Assembly: GCF_000527135.1 (NCBI RefSeq)
Contig: NZ_AZUP01000001.1
Location: forward strand, 558,001 to 622,000
DNA length: 64,000 nucleotides
Source of the DNA: Methyloversatilis discipulorum
Lineage (GTDB): Bacteria; Pseudomonadota; Gammaproteobacteria; Burkholderiales; Rhodocyclaceae
Direction of reading: 5' to 3'
Shown: piece by piece, positions 52,981-60,848 of the stretch
How positions within the stretch are numbered: position 1 is the first letter of the stretch
How the letters are laid out: each line of letters starts with the position of its first letter
Position numbers and translations under genes: made by a program
The notes under the pieces: model-generated
Told to the model about the DNA's origin: nothing
Seen by the model: only the letters and a program-made list of their open reading frames with translations
Databases searched by the model: none

Positions 52981-55130
52981 CGGGGCAATACCACCCGCTT
53001 CTGGTCGCGCTGTCACTGCTGGTGGCGGTGATGGCCGCCTGGTCAGCGCTCGATCTGTCGCAACGCATCCACAGCACCGACCGGCGCGCCGCGCGCATCT
53101 GGCTCTTTTCCGGTGCGCTGGTGCTCGGAACCGGCATCTGGTCGGTGAACTTCGTCGGCATGCTCGCCTACGCGCTGCCGATGCAGACCGGTTTCGACCT
53201 GATCATCACCGTGCAGTCCTGGCTGACGTCGGTCGGCATATCGCTGCTCGCACTGCTGGGCGCCAGTCGGCTGGCACCGGCGCAGCGGCTGCGCGCACCG
53301 CTGGCGCTGGTGGTCGGCGCCGGTGTCGTCATGGTGTTCCACCTTGCGTTGTCGGCGATGCGCATCGAACCCGCGGTCGGATACCGGCCGGGTCTGCTGG
53401 CGCTGGCCGTGCTGTTGGCCTGGGTACTGGCGGTGGCGACAGCCCGCGCGCTGCTGAGGATGCGTGCGCTCGATGGCCGCGCGCTCTATCTGTTCAAGGT
53501 GCTGGCGTCGATGGCGATGGGGCTCGTGTTGTGCGCAGTGCACTACATCTGCATGGCGGCCACCCGCTTCGAGGCGAACGCGGTCAGCCTGGCCAAGCAC
53601 GAGATCGATCCGACCTGGCTGGGGCTGACCATCGCCGTCGCGGCCATCGGCTTCACCTGGATAGGCAGCGTCGCCGCGCTGTTCGATGCCCGCATGGAAC
53701 ATCGCACGCGGCAGCTCGCGATGCGTCTGAAGGCGGCCAACAGCGAACTGATGCACGCGGCGCTGCACGACCCGCTGACCGATCTGCCGAACCGTGTCAA
53801 TTTCGACGCTGCGCTGGCCGAGGCGGCCGAGCGCGTGAGGGGGCGAGGGGCGCGACTGGCGGTGCTGTTCGTCGATCTCGATGGCTTCAAGCCGGTCAAC
53901 GACGTGCTCGGTCACCACGTCGGCGACGAGGTGCTCAAGTGTGTCGCACGCCGGCTGCGCAACGGTCTGCGTGAGGGCGACCTGGTGGCCCGCATCGGCG
54001 GTGACGAGTTCGTCATGCTGTCCGAGGGCGCGATCGATGCCGAAGGTGCCGGCCGGCTGGCGCAGCGGCTGGTCGATGCCGCCAGCCAGCCGATGCTGAT
54101 CGGCACCCATGAGATACAGGTGTCGGCGTCTGTCGGCGTCGCGCTGTTTCCCGACGACGGCGACGAGAATCGCGTGCTGGTCTGCGCCGACACCGCGATG
54201 TATGCCGCCAAGCACGCCGGCCGCAACACCTGGCGCCTGTACTGCGAGGACATGGATGGCGGTGGCGCCGACATCCTCGGCATGCAGCGCGCGATCCGCC
54301 GTGCGCTCGACAACGACGAGTTCGTGCTGCACTACCAGCCCAAGGTCAGTGCGGTCGATGGCGAGTTGCGTGGCGTCGAGGCGCTGATCCGCTGGCAGGA
54401 CCCGGAGCGCGGCATGGTGCCGCCGGTCGAATTCATCCCGGTGGCCGAGCGCTTCGGGCTGATCAACGCAATCGGCTTCTGGACGCTGCGCGAAGCCTGC
54501 GGCCAGATCCGCAGCTGGATGCACGCCGGCCGGCGCATACCGGTGGCGGTGAATCTGTCGCCGCAGCAGTTCCGGCAGCCGGACCTGGTCGAGCGCGTGC
54601 GCGCCTGCATCGACGAATTCGACATCGATCCTGGCCTGCTGGCGCTGGAAATCACCGAGTCGGTGGTGATGGAAAGTTCGACCAGCGTGCGTCGCGTGCT
54701 CGAAGAACTGAAGGCCATGGGCGTCACGCTGTCGATCGACGACTTCGGCACCGGCTATTCCTGCCTCGCCTATCTGTGCCGACTGCCGGCACGTCAGCTC
54801 AAGATAGACCGCACCTTCGTCATCGACATGGACCACGTCACCGAGGCGCGCCACGTGGTCGAGGCGGTCATCCGCCTTGCGCACTCGCTGCGCATGGAGG
54901 TGGTGGCCGAGGGCGTCGAGCGCTCGGAGCAGGTGATCGCGCTGCGCGCGCTCGGCTGCGACCTGATACAGGGCTATTACTTCTCACGGCCAGTGCCGGC
55001 GGGCGAGATCGAGGCGCTGCTGCAGAGCCGGCAGCTGGGCGAGCTGTCGAACCGGGCACGCAGCCTGGGCGAGGGCTTGCAGGCCGACGCGGCCAACACG
55101 CCGCAGCCGCTCGAACTGGCCGCCGGTTGA
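52977..55130 (+). CDS. Membrane GGDEF-EAL protein with degenerate MHYT sensor
   Basis: A 717-residue predicted diguanylate cyclase/c-di-GMP phosphodiesterase. The N-terminal region (about 1-230) has seven hydrophobic helices and resembles the MHYT sensor, but the first metal-binding motif reads VNF instead of MHY (IWSVNFVGML); only the later VHYICM keeps a His. The GGDEF site is intact at 341-345 with the RxxD inhibitory site Arg332-Asp335. The EAL motif at 468-470, ITESVVM, DDFGTGYS and KIDRTFV are all present, so both activities are possible. It follows a coupled mini-ORF at 52906-52980 and is followed by the convergent transporter gene. Confidence 0.93.
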   Translation: MTGQYHPLLVALSLLVAVMAAWSALDLSQRIHSTDRRAARIWLFSGALVLGTGIWSVNFVGMLAYALPMQTGFDLIITVQSWLTSVGISLLALLGASRLAPAQRLRAPLALVVGAGVVMVFHLALSAMRIEPAVGYRPGLLALAVLLAWVLAVATARALLRMRALDGRALYLFKVLASMAMGLVLCAVHYICMAATRFEANAVSLAKHEIDPTWLGLTIAVAAIGFTWIGSVAALFDARMEHRTRQLAMRLKAANSELMHAALHDPLTDLPNRVNFDAALAEAAERVRGRGARLAVLFVDLDGFKPVNDVLGHHVGDEVLKCVARRLRNGLREGDLVARIGGDEFVMLSEGAIDAEGAGRLAQRLVDAASQPMLIGTHEIQVSASVGVALFPDDGDENRVLVCADTAMYAAKHAGRNTWRLYCEDMDGGGADILGMQRAIRRALDNDEFVLHYQPKVSAVDGELRGVEALIRWQDPERGMVPPVEFIPVAERFGLINAIGFWTLREACGQIRSWMHAGRRIPVAVNLSPQQFRQPDLVERVRACIDEFDIDPGLLALEITESVVMESSTSVRRVLEELKAMGVTLSIDDFGTGYSCLAYLCRLPARQLKIDRTFVIDMDHVTEARHVVEAVIRLAHSLRMEVVAEGVERSEQVIALRALGCDLIQGYYFSRPVPAGEIEALLQSRQLGELSNRARSLGEGLQADAANTPQPLELAAG

Positions 55131-55133
55131 GCG

Positions 55134-56030
55134 TCAGCGCCGGTGGGCCAGCCAGGCACTGGCCAGTCCGCAGACGACGATGAGGCCGGCGCCGCCGACG
55201 GCGCTGGCGCCTGGCAGGTCGCCGAACACCAGCCAGCCCATCAGCGTCGCCCACACCAGTTGCACGTAAATGAGCGGGCTGAGCACCGACGCCGGCGCGA
55301 AAGCCATCGCGCGTATCAGCAGGAAGTGGCCGGCCATGCCGGACACGCCCAGCGACACCACCAGCAGCGCGTCGACCGGCCCCGGCAGTTCGCTGTGCGC
55401 GGCCGCCGGCAGCGCCAGCGAGGACAGCGTTGCGCCGACCACAGCCGTGTAATAGAGCGTGGTCAAAGGCCGCTCGGTCGGCGCCAGCTTGCGCGTCGCC
55501 AGCTGGTACAAGGCATACAGCAGCGAGCCGCCGAGCAGCATCAGTACCGGAAGCAGCGGCAGATGACCGTCCGGACGCGCGATCAGCAGCACACCGGAAA
55601 AGCCGAACAGCGCCAGCAGCCAGTTGGCGGCCGTCACCCGTTCGCCCAGCACCGGCCCGGCGAGCAGCGTCACGATCAGCGGCGTGACGAAGAACAGCGA
55701 GGTGCCTTCGGCCATCGGTATCGTCTTCAGCCCGCCCATGATCAGGAAGGACACGCCCGCCAGCAGTGCGGCGCGCAGCATCTGCAGCCGCCAGCGCGGC
55801 GTTGCCAGCAGGTCGCGGCGCATGCGCGGCCACAGCACCGCACCGAGCACGATGGCGGGCACCAGGTAGCGCGCCCACACCAGTACGCCGACCGGGTAGC
55901 GCTGCGACAGGTATTTGCCGGTGGTGTCCAGCACGGCGAAACAGAACAGAGCGGCCAGCATGAAGGCCACGCCGATCAGCGGATGCCTGCGGTCAGAGGT
56001 GGATATGGCCGACTTCCTGCAGATCGGCAC
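55134..56030 (-). CDS. EamA/DMT-family transporter
   Basis: A 298-residue inner-membrane protein of ten predicted helices forming two EamA repeats (about 17-145 and 165-295). The family exports amino acids, nucleotides or drugs; the substrate here is unknown. It begins with a GTG at 56030, which lies inside the 3' end of nnr, so the two genes overlap by 38 bases on the same strand. A start further in (the ATG in VAFML) would shorten the first helix. Confidence 0.88.
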   Translation of the reverse strand: MPICRKSAISTSDRRHPLIGVAFMLAALFCFAVLDTTGKYLSQRYPVGVLVWARYLVPAIVLGAVLWPRMRRDLLATPRWRLQMLRAALLAGVSFLIMGGLKTIPMAEGTSLFFVTPLIVTLLAGPVLGERVTAANWLLALFGFSGVLLIARPDGHLPLLPVLMLLGGSLLYALYQLATRKLAPTERPLTTLYYTAVVGATLSSLALPAAAHSELPGPVDALLVVSLGVSGMAGHFLLIRAMAFAPASVLSPLIYVQLVWATLMGWLVFGDLPGASAVGGAGLIVVCGLASAWLAHRR

Positions 56031-57534
56031 CGGCGATCAGTGCGTTGAAGGCGGCGCGGGCCGATTCGATCACCTCGCCGGCGGTCAGGCCGTTCGGACC
56101 CTTGCCAAGTGCGACCAGACGGTCGCCGGCCAGTCCGTGCAGGTGCACGCCGCCGATCAGCGCGAGGTCGGCCGGCCAGCCCTGGGCCAGCAGGCCGGCG
56201 ATCAGGCCGGTCAGTACGTCGCCCATGCCGGCCGACGCCATGCCCGGATTGCCCGTTGTGTTGATGAACCAGCGTCCGTCCGGCAGCGCCAGCACGCTGC
56301 CACAGCCCTTCAGCACGACCGAGGCGCGGAAGCGGCGCGCCATCTCGCGTGCCGCAGCGATGCGGTCGTGCTGCACCCTGGCGGTCGTGCTGCCGAGCAG
56401 ACGGGCGGCTTCCATCGGGTGCGGCGTCAGCAGTGTTGCGGCGCCCCGGTCGATCAGCGCCTTTTCGAGATCCGCGTGCTGCGACAGCAGGTTCAGCGCG
56501 TCGGCGTCGAGCACCAGCGTGGCCGGCGACTGCACCGCGTCGCGCATCAGGTCGAGTGCGGCCGGGCTCTGGCCGAGGCCGGGGCCGATCGCCACGCAGG
56601 TGGCGAGGTCGCCGGTCAGTACTTCCGCCGGTGTGCGGATCATCAGTTCCGGCTGTTCCGGGTCGAGCGGCAGTGCGGCGTGGTCGAGCATGCCGACATA
56701 GACGCGACCGGCGCCCACCTTCAGCGCGGCACGCCCGGCCAGCAGCGCGGCGCCGGCCATGCCGCGTGCGCCGCCAACCAGTACCGCGTTGCCGTGCGTG
56801 CCCTTGTGGCTGTTGCGCGCGCGTGGTCGCAGCAGGTGATCGAACAGGCCGCGGCCGACCTGCCAGCCCGAGGGCTGTACGACGGCAGCGCAGTCGAGCC
56901 CGAGGTCGTGCACCGACAGCTCGCCGCAGTGGTCGGGGCCGTCCAGCGTCAGCAGACCGGGCTTGAGCGCAATCATCGTGGCGGTGTGCGAGGCGCGGAC
57001 CGCGCGGCCGAGCACGGCGCCAGTGTCGGCATTCAGGCCGCTGGGCACGTCGATGGCGAGCACCGGGCAGTCCATGTCGTTGACCGCGTCTATCCAGGCT
57101 GCGTGTTCGCCCTCGATCGGGCGCGTCAGGCCGATACCGTACAGCGCATCGACGACGATGGAGAAGTCGCCGCGCGGCAGACGCGGCACGGTGACGCCGC
57201 CGGTGGCGCGCCACGACGCCCAGGCCGACACCGCGTCGCTCGCCTGCGGGTGCTCGTCGCCCTGGTAGGCGACGACCACGTCGAAGCCAGTCTGCCGCAG
57301 CTGGCGCGCCAGCACGAAGCCGTCGCCGCCGTTGTTGCCGGGACCGCACATGACCAGCACGCGACCGTGGCGCCCGCCGAGGATCTGCATCACCTTGGCC
57401 GCACCGGTGGCACCGGCGCGCTCCATCAGGCGCGGCGAACTGGCGGGCGCGTAGTGGCGCTCGATACGTCGCAGCGCGTCGGCGTTGTACAGCGCCGTCA
57501 GCGATGAGGTGTTGAGGGTTTTCGGGGTGGGCAT
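55993..57534 (-). CDS. nnr: Bifunctional NAD(P)H-hydrate epimerase / ADP-dependent dehydratase
   Basis: A 513-residue repair enzyme for hydrated NAD(P)H. The N-terminal epimerase domain (about 15-215) carries GPGNNGGDGF. The C-terminal ADP-dependent dehydratase (about 230-505, ribokinase-like) has the terminal GNPGMASAGMGD with the catalytic Asp, and the earlier VLDADALNLL. Length is normal for the fused form. A TAGAAT -10 lies on the minus strand just upstream (near 57595). Confidence 0.95.
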   Translation of the reverse strand: MPTPKTLNTSSLTALYNADALRRIERHYAPASSPRLMERAGATGAAKVMQILGGRHGRVLVMCGPGNNGGDGFVLARQLRQTGFDVVVAYQGDEHPQASDAVSAWASWRATGGVTVPRLPRGDFSIVVDALYGIGLTRPIEGEHAAWIDAVNDMDCPVLAIDVPSGLNADTGAVLGRAVRASHTATMIALKPGLLTLDGPDHCGELSVHDLGLDCAAVVQPSGWQVGRGLFDHLLRPRARNSHKGTHGNAVLVGGARGMAGAALLAGRAALKVGAGRVYVGMLDHAALPLDPEQPELMIRTPAEVLTGDLATCVAIGPGLGQSPAALDLMRDAVQSPATLVLDADALNLLSQHADLEKALIDRGAATLLTPHPMEAARLLGSTTARVQHDRIAAAREMARRFRASVVLKGCGSVLALPDGRWFINTTGNPGMASAGMGDVLTGLIAGLLAQGWPADLALIGGVHLHGLAGDRLVALGKGPNGLTAGEVIESARAAFNALIAGADLQEVGHIHL

Positions 57535-57834
57535 GCTCGGACCGGACTGTCGCCGGACCGACGGATCCGGCGCGCACAGGCGCGCATTCTATGCCCGGCG
57601 GCGCCATCGTGCCGAGGAATGCGGCATTTCACGCCAGCGGCTCGCCGTGCGCCCGGCGCGATCCGGCACAGTCGCCGCCAAGGTCGATCTGCTGCAGTGC
57701 GGCGACGATCGGGGCCGCCGCGCGTTCAAGTCGGCGCGCCGCCGCGCCGATATGAGCGAAGCAACGCGTCGGATCGATGTTCAAGCAGGGGTGGCCGCAG
57801 CGGGCCATATCCCGGAAAGAAGAGTCTGCAGATC
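57535..57834. promoter_or_regulatory. Divergent region between nnr and the second GGDEF-EAL gene
   Basis: These 300 bases contain no supported gene. The left end holds the nnr promoter (minus-strand TAGAAT near 57595). At 57726-57753 TCAAGTCG, 12 bases, then GCCGATAT is a partial sigma-28-type match with a good -10 (7 of 8) but a weak -35. No riboswitch or strong ribosome site is visible before the ATG at 57835. Confidence 0.4.
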
Positions 57835-60249
57835 ATGCGCACAACCGGAATCGCCTCGGCGAGCACCGCGAGCATCTCGTCGCGGCTGAACCGCTGGCTG
57901 GACGACGTCATCGGCACCGCCAATGCCGATGCGCATCTGGCCGCCCGCATCCGCGCGCAGCAACTGCGCTCGGTGCTCCGGTTCGCGCCGCTCACGCTGA
58001 CCGCCAATCTGTTCAATGCGCTGCTCATCGTGGTCGTGTTCTGGGACAGCGAACCGCCGTGGGTGCTGCTGCTGTGGCTCGCTGCTCTGACCGTCGCGAT
58101 GCGCTCGACGCTGCGCGCCTGGCGCCGCGACCAGGCCTCGCCGCCGGTGCGGGCGTCCGAACGCGCCATACGCCGCGCCGTGCTGCACGCCGGCGTGCTG
58201 GCACTGCTGTGGTCGGTGCCGTCGCTGCTGTTCTTCACCCGCGCCGAGGCCGACAGCGCGCTGCTGGTGACGCTGATTTCCGGCGGCATGATGTGCGCCG
58301 GCAGCTTCGTACTCGCCAACGTTCCCCGCGCAGCCGTGCTCTATGTGCTGCTGCTGTGCGCCTCCAGTTCGCTCGCCTTCGTCATCGACCACCCGGTACG
58401 CAACCTCGATCTCGTGGTGCTGATGAATTTCTATGCCGCGCTGGCGCTTGCCTGCGCCATCGCCAGCGCCCGCACCTTCGGCGCTCGACTGCTGGCCGAA
58501 GCCGAGGCGGAGCGGCAGAAGCAGCTGGTCGGCCTGCTGCTGCACGACTTCGAGGCGCATTCGAGCGACTGGTTGTGGGACACCGACCGCAACGGCTTCC
58601 TGCAGCACGTGTCGGCGCGGTTGGCCGAAACCTTCGGTCGCCCGCTCGACGAATTGCGCGCGCAGCCCTTCATCGAGCTGTTCGCCCAGGGTGGCCGCGA
58701 CATGAACGACACCGAGCGCGATGCGCTGAGCGCGCTGGCCGCGCATCTGATGCAGCCGGTGCCTTTCCGCGACGTGCAGGTCGCGCTGGTGGTCGGGGGC
58801 GAGCGACGCTGGTGGGCGCTCACCGCCAAACCGCTGTTCGACGAGGGCGGACATCACGCCGGCTGGCGTGGCGTGTGCTCCGACATCACCGACAGCCGTC
58901 GCGCCGCGCTCGAAATGTCGACGCTGGCCAATTTCGATTCGCTGACCGGGCTGGCCAACCGGCACCACTTCCGCAACCAGCTGGCGGCCATTCGTCCGGC
59001 CGGTTCGGAGGAGGCGCGGCCGTGCGCGCTGTACTTCTTCGATCTGGACGATTTCAAGAACGTGAACGATTCGCTCGGCCATGCCGCCGGCGACCGTGTG
59101 CTGCAACTGGTGTCGCAGCGCCTGCAGGAGCGCATCCGCGCCGGCGACGTGCTGTCGCGACTGGGCGGCGACGAATTCGCGCTGATCTGCTGGGGCTGCC
59201 GCACACCGGAGTGCGCAGCGGAACTGGCGCAGTGCCTGCTCGATACCTTCTCCTCGCCGGTCGTGATCGACGGCGTCAGCGTGCAGATCGGCAGCAGCAT
59301 CGGCATCGCGCTGGCGCCGCAGCACGGCGGCGATCCCGATGCCTTGCTGAAGAATGCCGACATGGCGCTGTACGCGGCCAAGGCCGCCGGACGCAACACC
59401 TGGCGCTTCTTCGAACAGGACATGGACGAGCGCGCACGCCGTCGCCTGAGCATGCACAGCGACCTGCTCGGCGCGCTGGAACGTGACGAATTCGAACTGC
59501 ACTACCAGCCGCAGATCCACATGCGCAGTGGTCGCGTCGCCGGATTCGAGGCGCTGATCCGCTGGCGCCATCCGCAGCGCGGTCTGGTGTCGCCGGGCGA
59601 ATTCATTCCGCTTGCGGAAGAAACCGGCCTCATCGTGCCGATCGGCCGCTGGGCGCTGGAGCAGGCCTGTCAGGCGGCCGTGCGCTGGCCGGACGACATG
59701 CATGTGGCGGTGAACGTGTCCGCCGTCCAGTTCGCGCGCGGCGCGGTGGTCGAGGTGGTGCAGGATGCGCTGACGCAGAGCGGCCTGGCACCGGACCGGC
59801 TGGAGATCGAGGTGACCGAGTCGCTGCTGATCCACGACAGCGCAGCGGCACGCGACACGCTGAGTGCGCTGCGTGTGCTGGGCATCGGCATCGCGCTCGA
59901 CGACTTCGGCACCGGCTATTCGTCGCTGGCCTATCTGCGCAGCTTCCCGATGACCAAGCTGAAGATAGACCGCTCCTTCGTCACCAGCCTGAACAGCGAG
60001 GAGGGTGGCGGCGCCATTGTGCGTGCCATCATCAACCTGGCCGACGCCTTGCGCCTGGATACCACCGCCGAGGGCGTCGAAACCGCGGCCGAGTGGGCTG
60101 CGCTGGCCGGCAAGGACTGCACCTATGCGCAGGGCTACCTGATGTCGCGCCCGCTGCCGGAAGCGCAGATCGCCGCTTTCATCGACGGCTGGCGCGGGCT
60201 GGACGCCATACAGGGCGAGCCGGACAGACCGCTGCGCGCAGTCGGCTGA
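57835..60249 (+). CDS. Membrane PAS-GGDEF-EAL protein
   Basis: An 804-residue predicted c-di-GMP enzyme. About six hydrophobic helices form the N-terminal part (about 45-215). A PAS-like sensor follows (about 235-355, LHDFEAHSSDWLWD to DITDSRRAA). Then come GGDEF at 444-448 with RxxD Arg435-Asp438, and EAL at 572-574 with VTESLLI, DDFGTGYS and KIDRSFV intact. Both cyclase and phosphodiesterase activity are thus possible. The start at 57835 is the first ATG before the helices; its ribosome site is weak. It has no clear operon partner. Confidence 0.93.
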   Translation: MRTTGIASASTASISSRLNRWLDDVIGTANADAHLAARIRAQQLRSVLRFAPLTLTANLFNALLIVVVFWDSEPPWVLLLWLAALTVAMRSTLRAWRRDQASPPVRASERAIRRAVLHAGVLALLWSVPSLLFFTRAEADSALLVTLISGGMMCAGSFVLANVPRAAVLYVLLLCASSSLAFVIDHPVRNLDLVVLMNFYAALALACAIASARTFGARLLAEAEAERQKQLVGLLLHDFEAHSSDWLWDTDRNGFLQHVSARLAETFGRPLDELRAQPFIELFAQGGRDMNDTERDALSALAAHLMQPVPFRDVQVALVVGGERRWWALTAKPLFDEGGHHAGWRGVCSDITDSRRAALEMSTLANFDSLTGLANRHHFRNQLAAIRPAGSEEARPCALYFFDLDDFKNVNDSLGHAAGDRVLQLVSQRLQERIRAGDVLSRLGGDEFALICWGCRTPECAAELAQCLLDTFSSPVVIDGVSVQIGSSIGIALAPQHGGDPDALLKNADMALYAAKAAGRNTWRFFEQDMDERARRRLSMHSDLLGALERDEFELHYQPQIHMRSGRVAGFEALIRWRHPQRGLVSPGEFIPLAEETGLIVPIGRWALEQACQAAVRWPDDMHVAVNVSAVQFARGAVVEVVQDALTQSGLAPDRLEIEVTESLLIHDSAAARDTLSALRVLGIGIALDDFGTGYSSLAYLRSFPMTKLKIDRSFVTSLNSEEGGGAIVRAIINLADALRLDTTAEGVETAAEWAALAGKDCTYAQGYLMSRPLPEAQIAAFIDGWRGLDAIQGEPDRPLRAVG

Positions 60250-60263
60250 ATGCGGCGGGCACT

Positions 60264-60848
60264 TCAGTCCAGCGGACGGATCAGTTCGCGGTGGCGGAAG
60301 CAGTCGACCAGATGGTCGTTCACCACGCCGACCGACTGCATCCACGCATAGACAATGGTGCTGCCGACGAAGCGGAAGCCCAGGCGCGCCAGTTCCTTCG
60401 ACAGCTGGTCGGACAGCGGCGTGCTGGCCGGACAGTCGCCGTGCCGTCGCCAGTGATTCACCATCGGCTGTCCGCCGACGGCGTCCCACAGCAGATCGCT
60501 CAGTGACCCGCCGCGTTCGTGCAGTGCCAGCAGGGCGCGTGCGTTGCCTATCGTGGCGTCGATCTTGAGCCGGTTGCGCACGATGCCGGCGTCGGCCATC
60601 AGCCGCGCCCGGTCATCATCGTCATAGCGGGCGATCTGCTGCGCATCGAAACCGGCGAAGGCGCGCCGGTAGCCGTCGCGCTTGCGCAGTATCGTGATCC
60701 ACGCCAGTCCGGCCTGCGCTCCTTCCAGGATCAGGCGCTCGAACAGTTCGCGCTCGTCGCGCACCGGTACGCCCCACTCGCTGTCGTGGTAGTCAACGTA
60801 GAGCGGGTCCTGCCCGCACCAGGTGCAACGAGCGGTCGCCGCGTTCAT
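60264..60848 (-). CDS. tag: DNA-3-methyladenine glycosylase I
   Basis: A 194-residue base-excision repair enzyme removing 3-methyladenine. The zinc ligands are Cys8-type in RCTWCG, His in DYHDSEWG, and His/Cys in NDHLVDCFRH. The catalytic region includes EGAQAGLAWITIL. Its ATG overlaps the stop of the PatZ-like gene, so the two are one unit. Confidence 0.95.
   Translation of the reverse strand: MNAATARCTWCGQDPLYVDYHDSEWGVPVRDERELFERLILEGAQAGLAWITILRKRDGYRRAFAGFDAQQIARYDDDDRARLMADAGIVRNRLKIDATIGNARALLALHERGGSLSDLLWDAVGGQPMVNHWRRHGDCPASTPLSDQLSKELARLGFRFVGSTIVYAWMQSVGVVNDHLVDCFRHRELIRPLD

Noticed and set aside
57781..60489. 902-codon minus-strand frame across the second GGDEF-EAL gene
   Set aside because: Shadow frame of the plus-strand enzyme with no recognisable domains.
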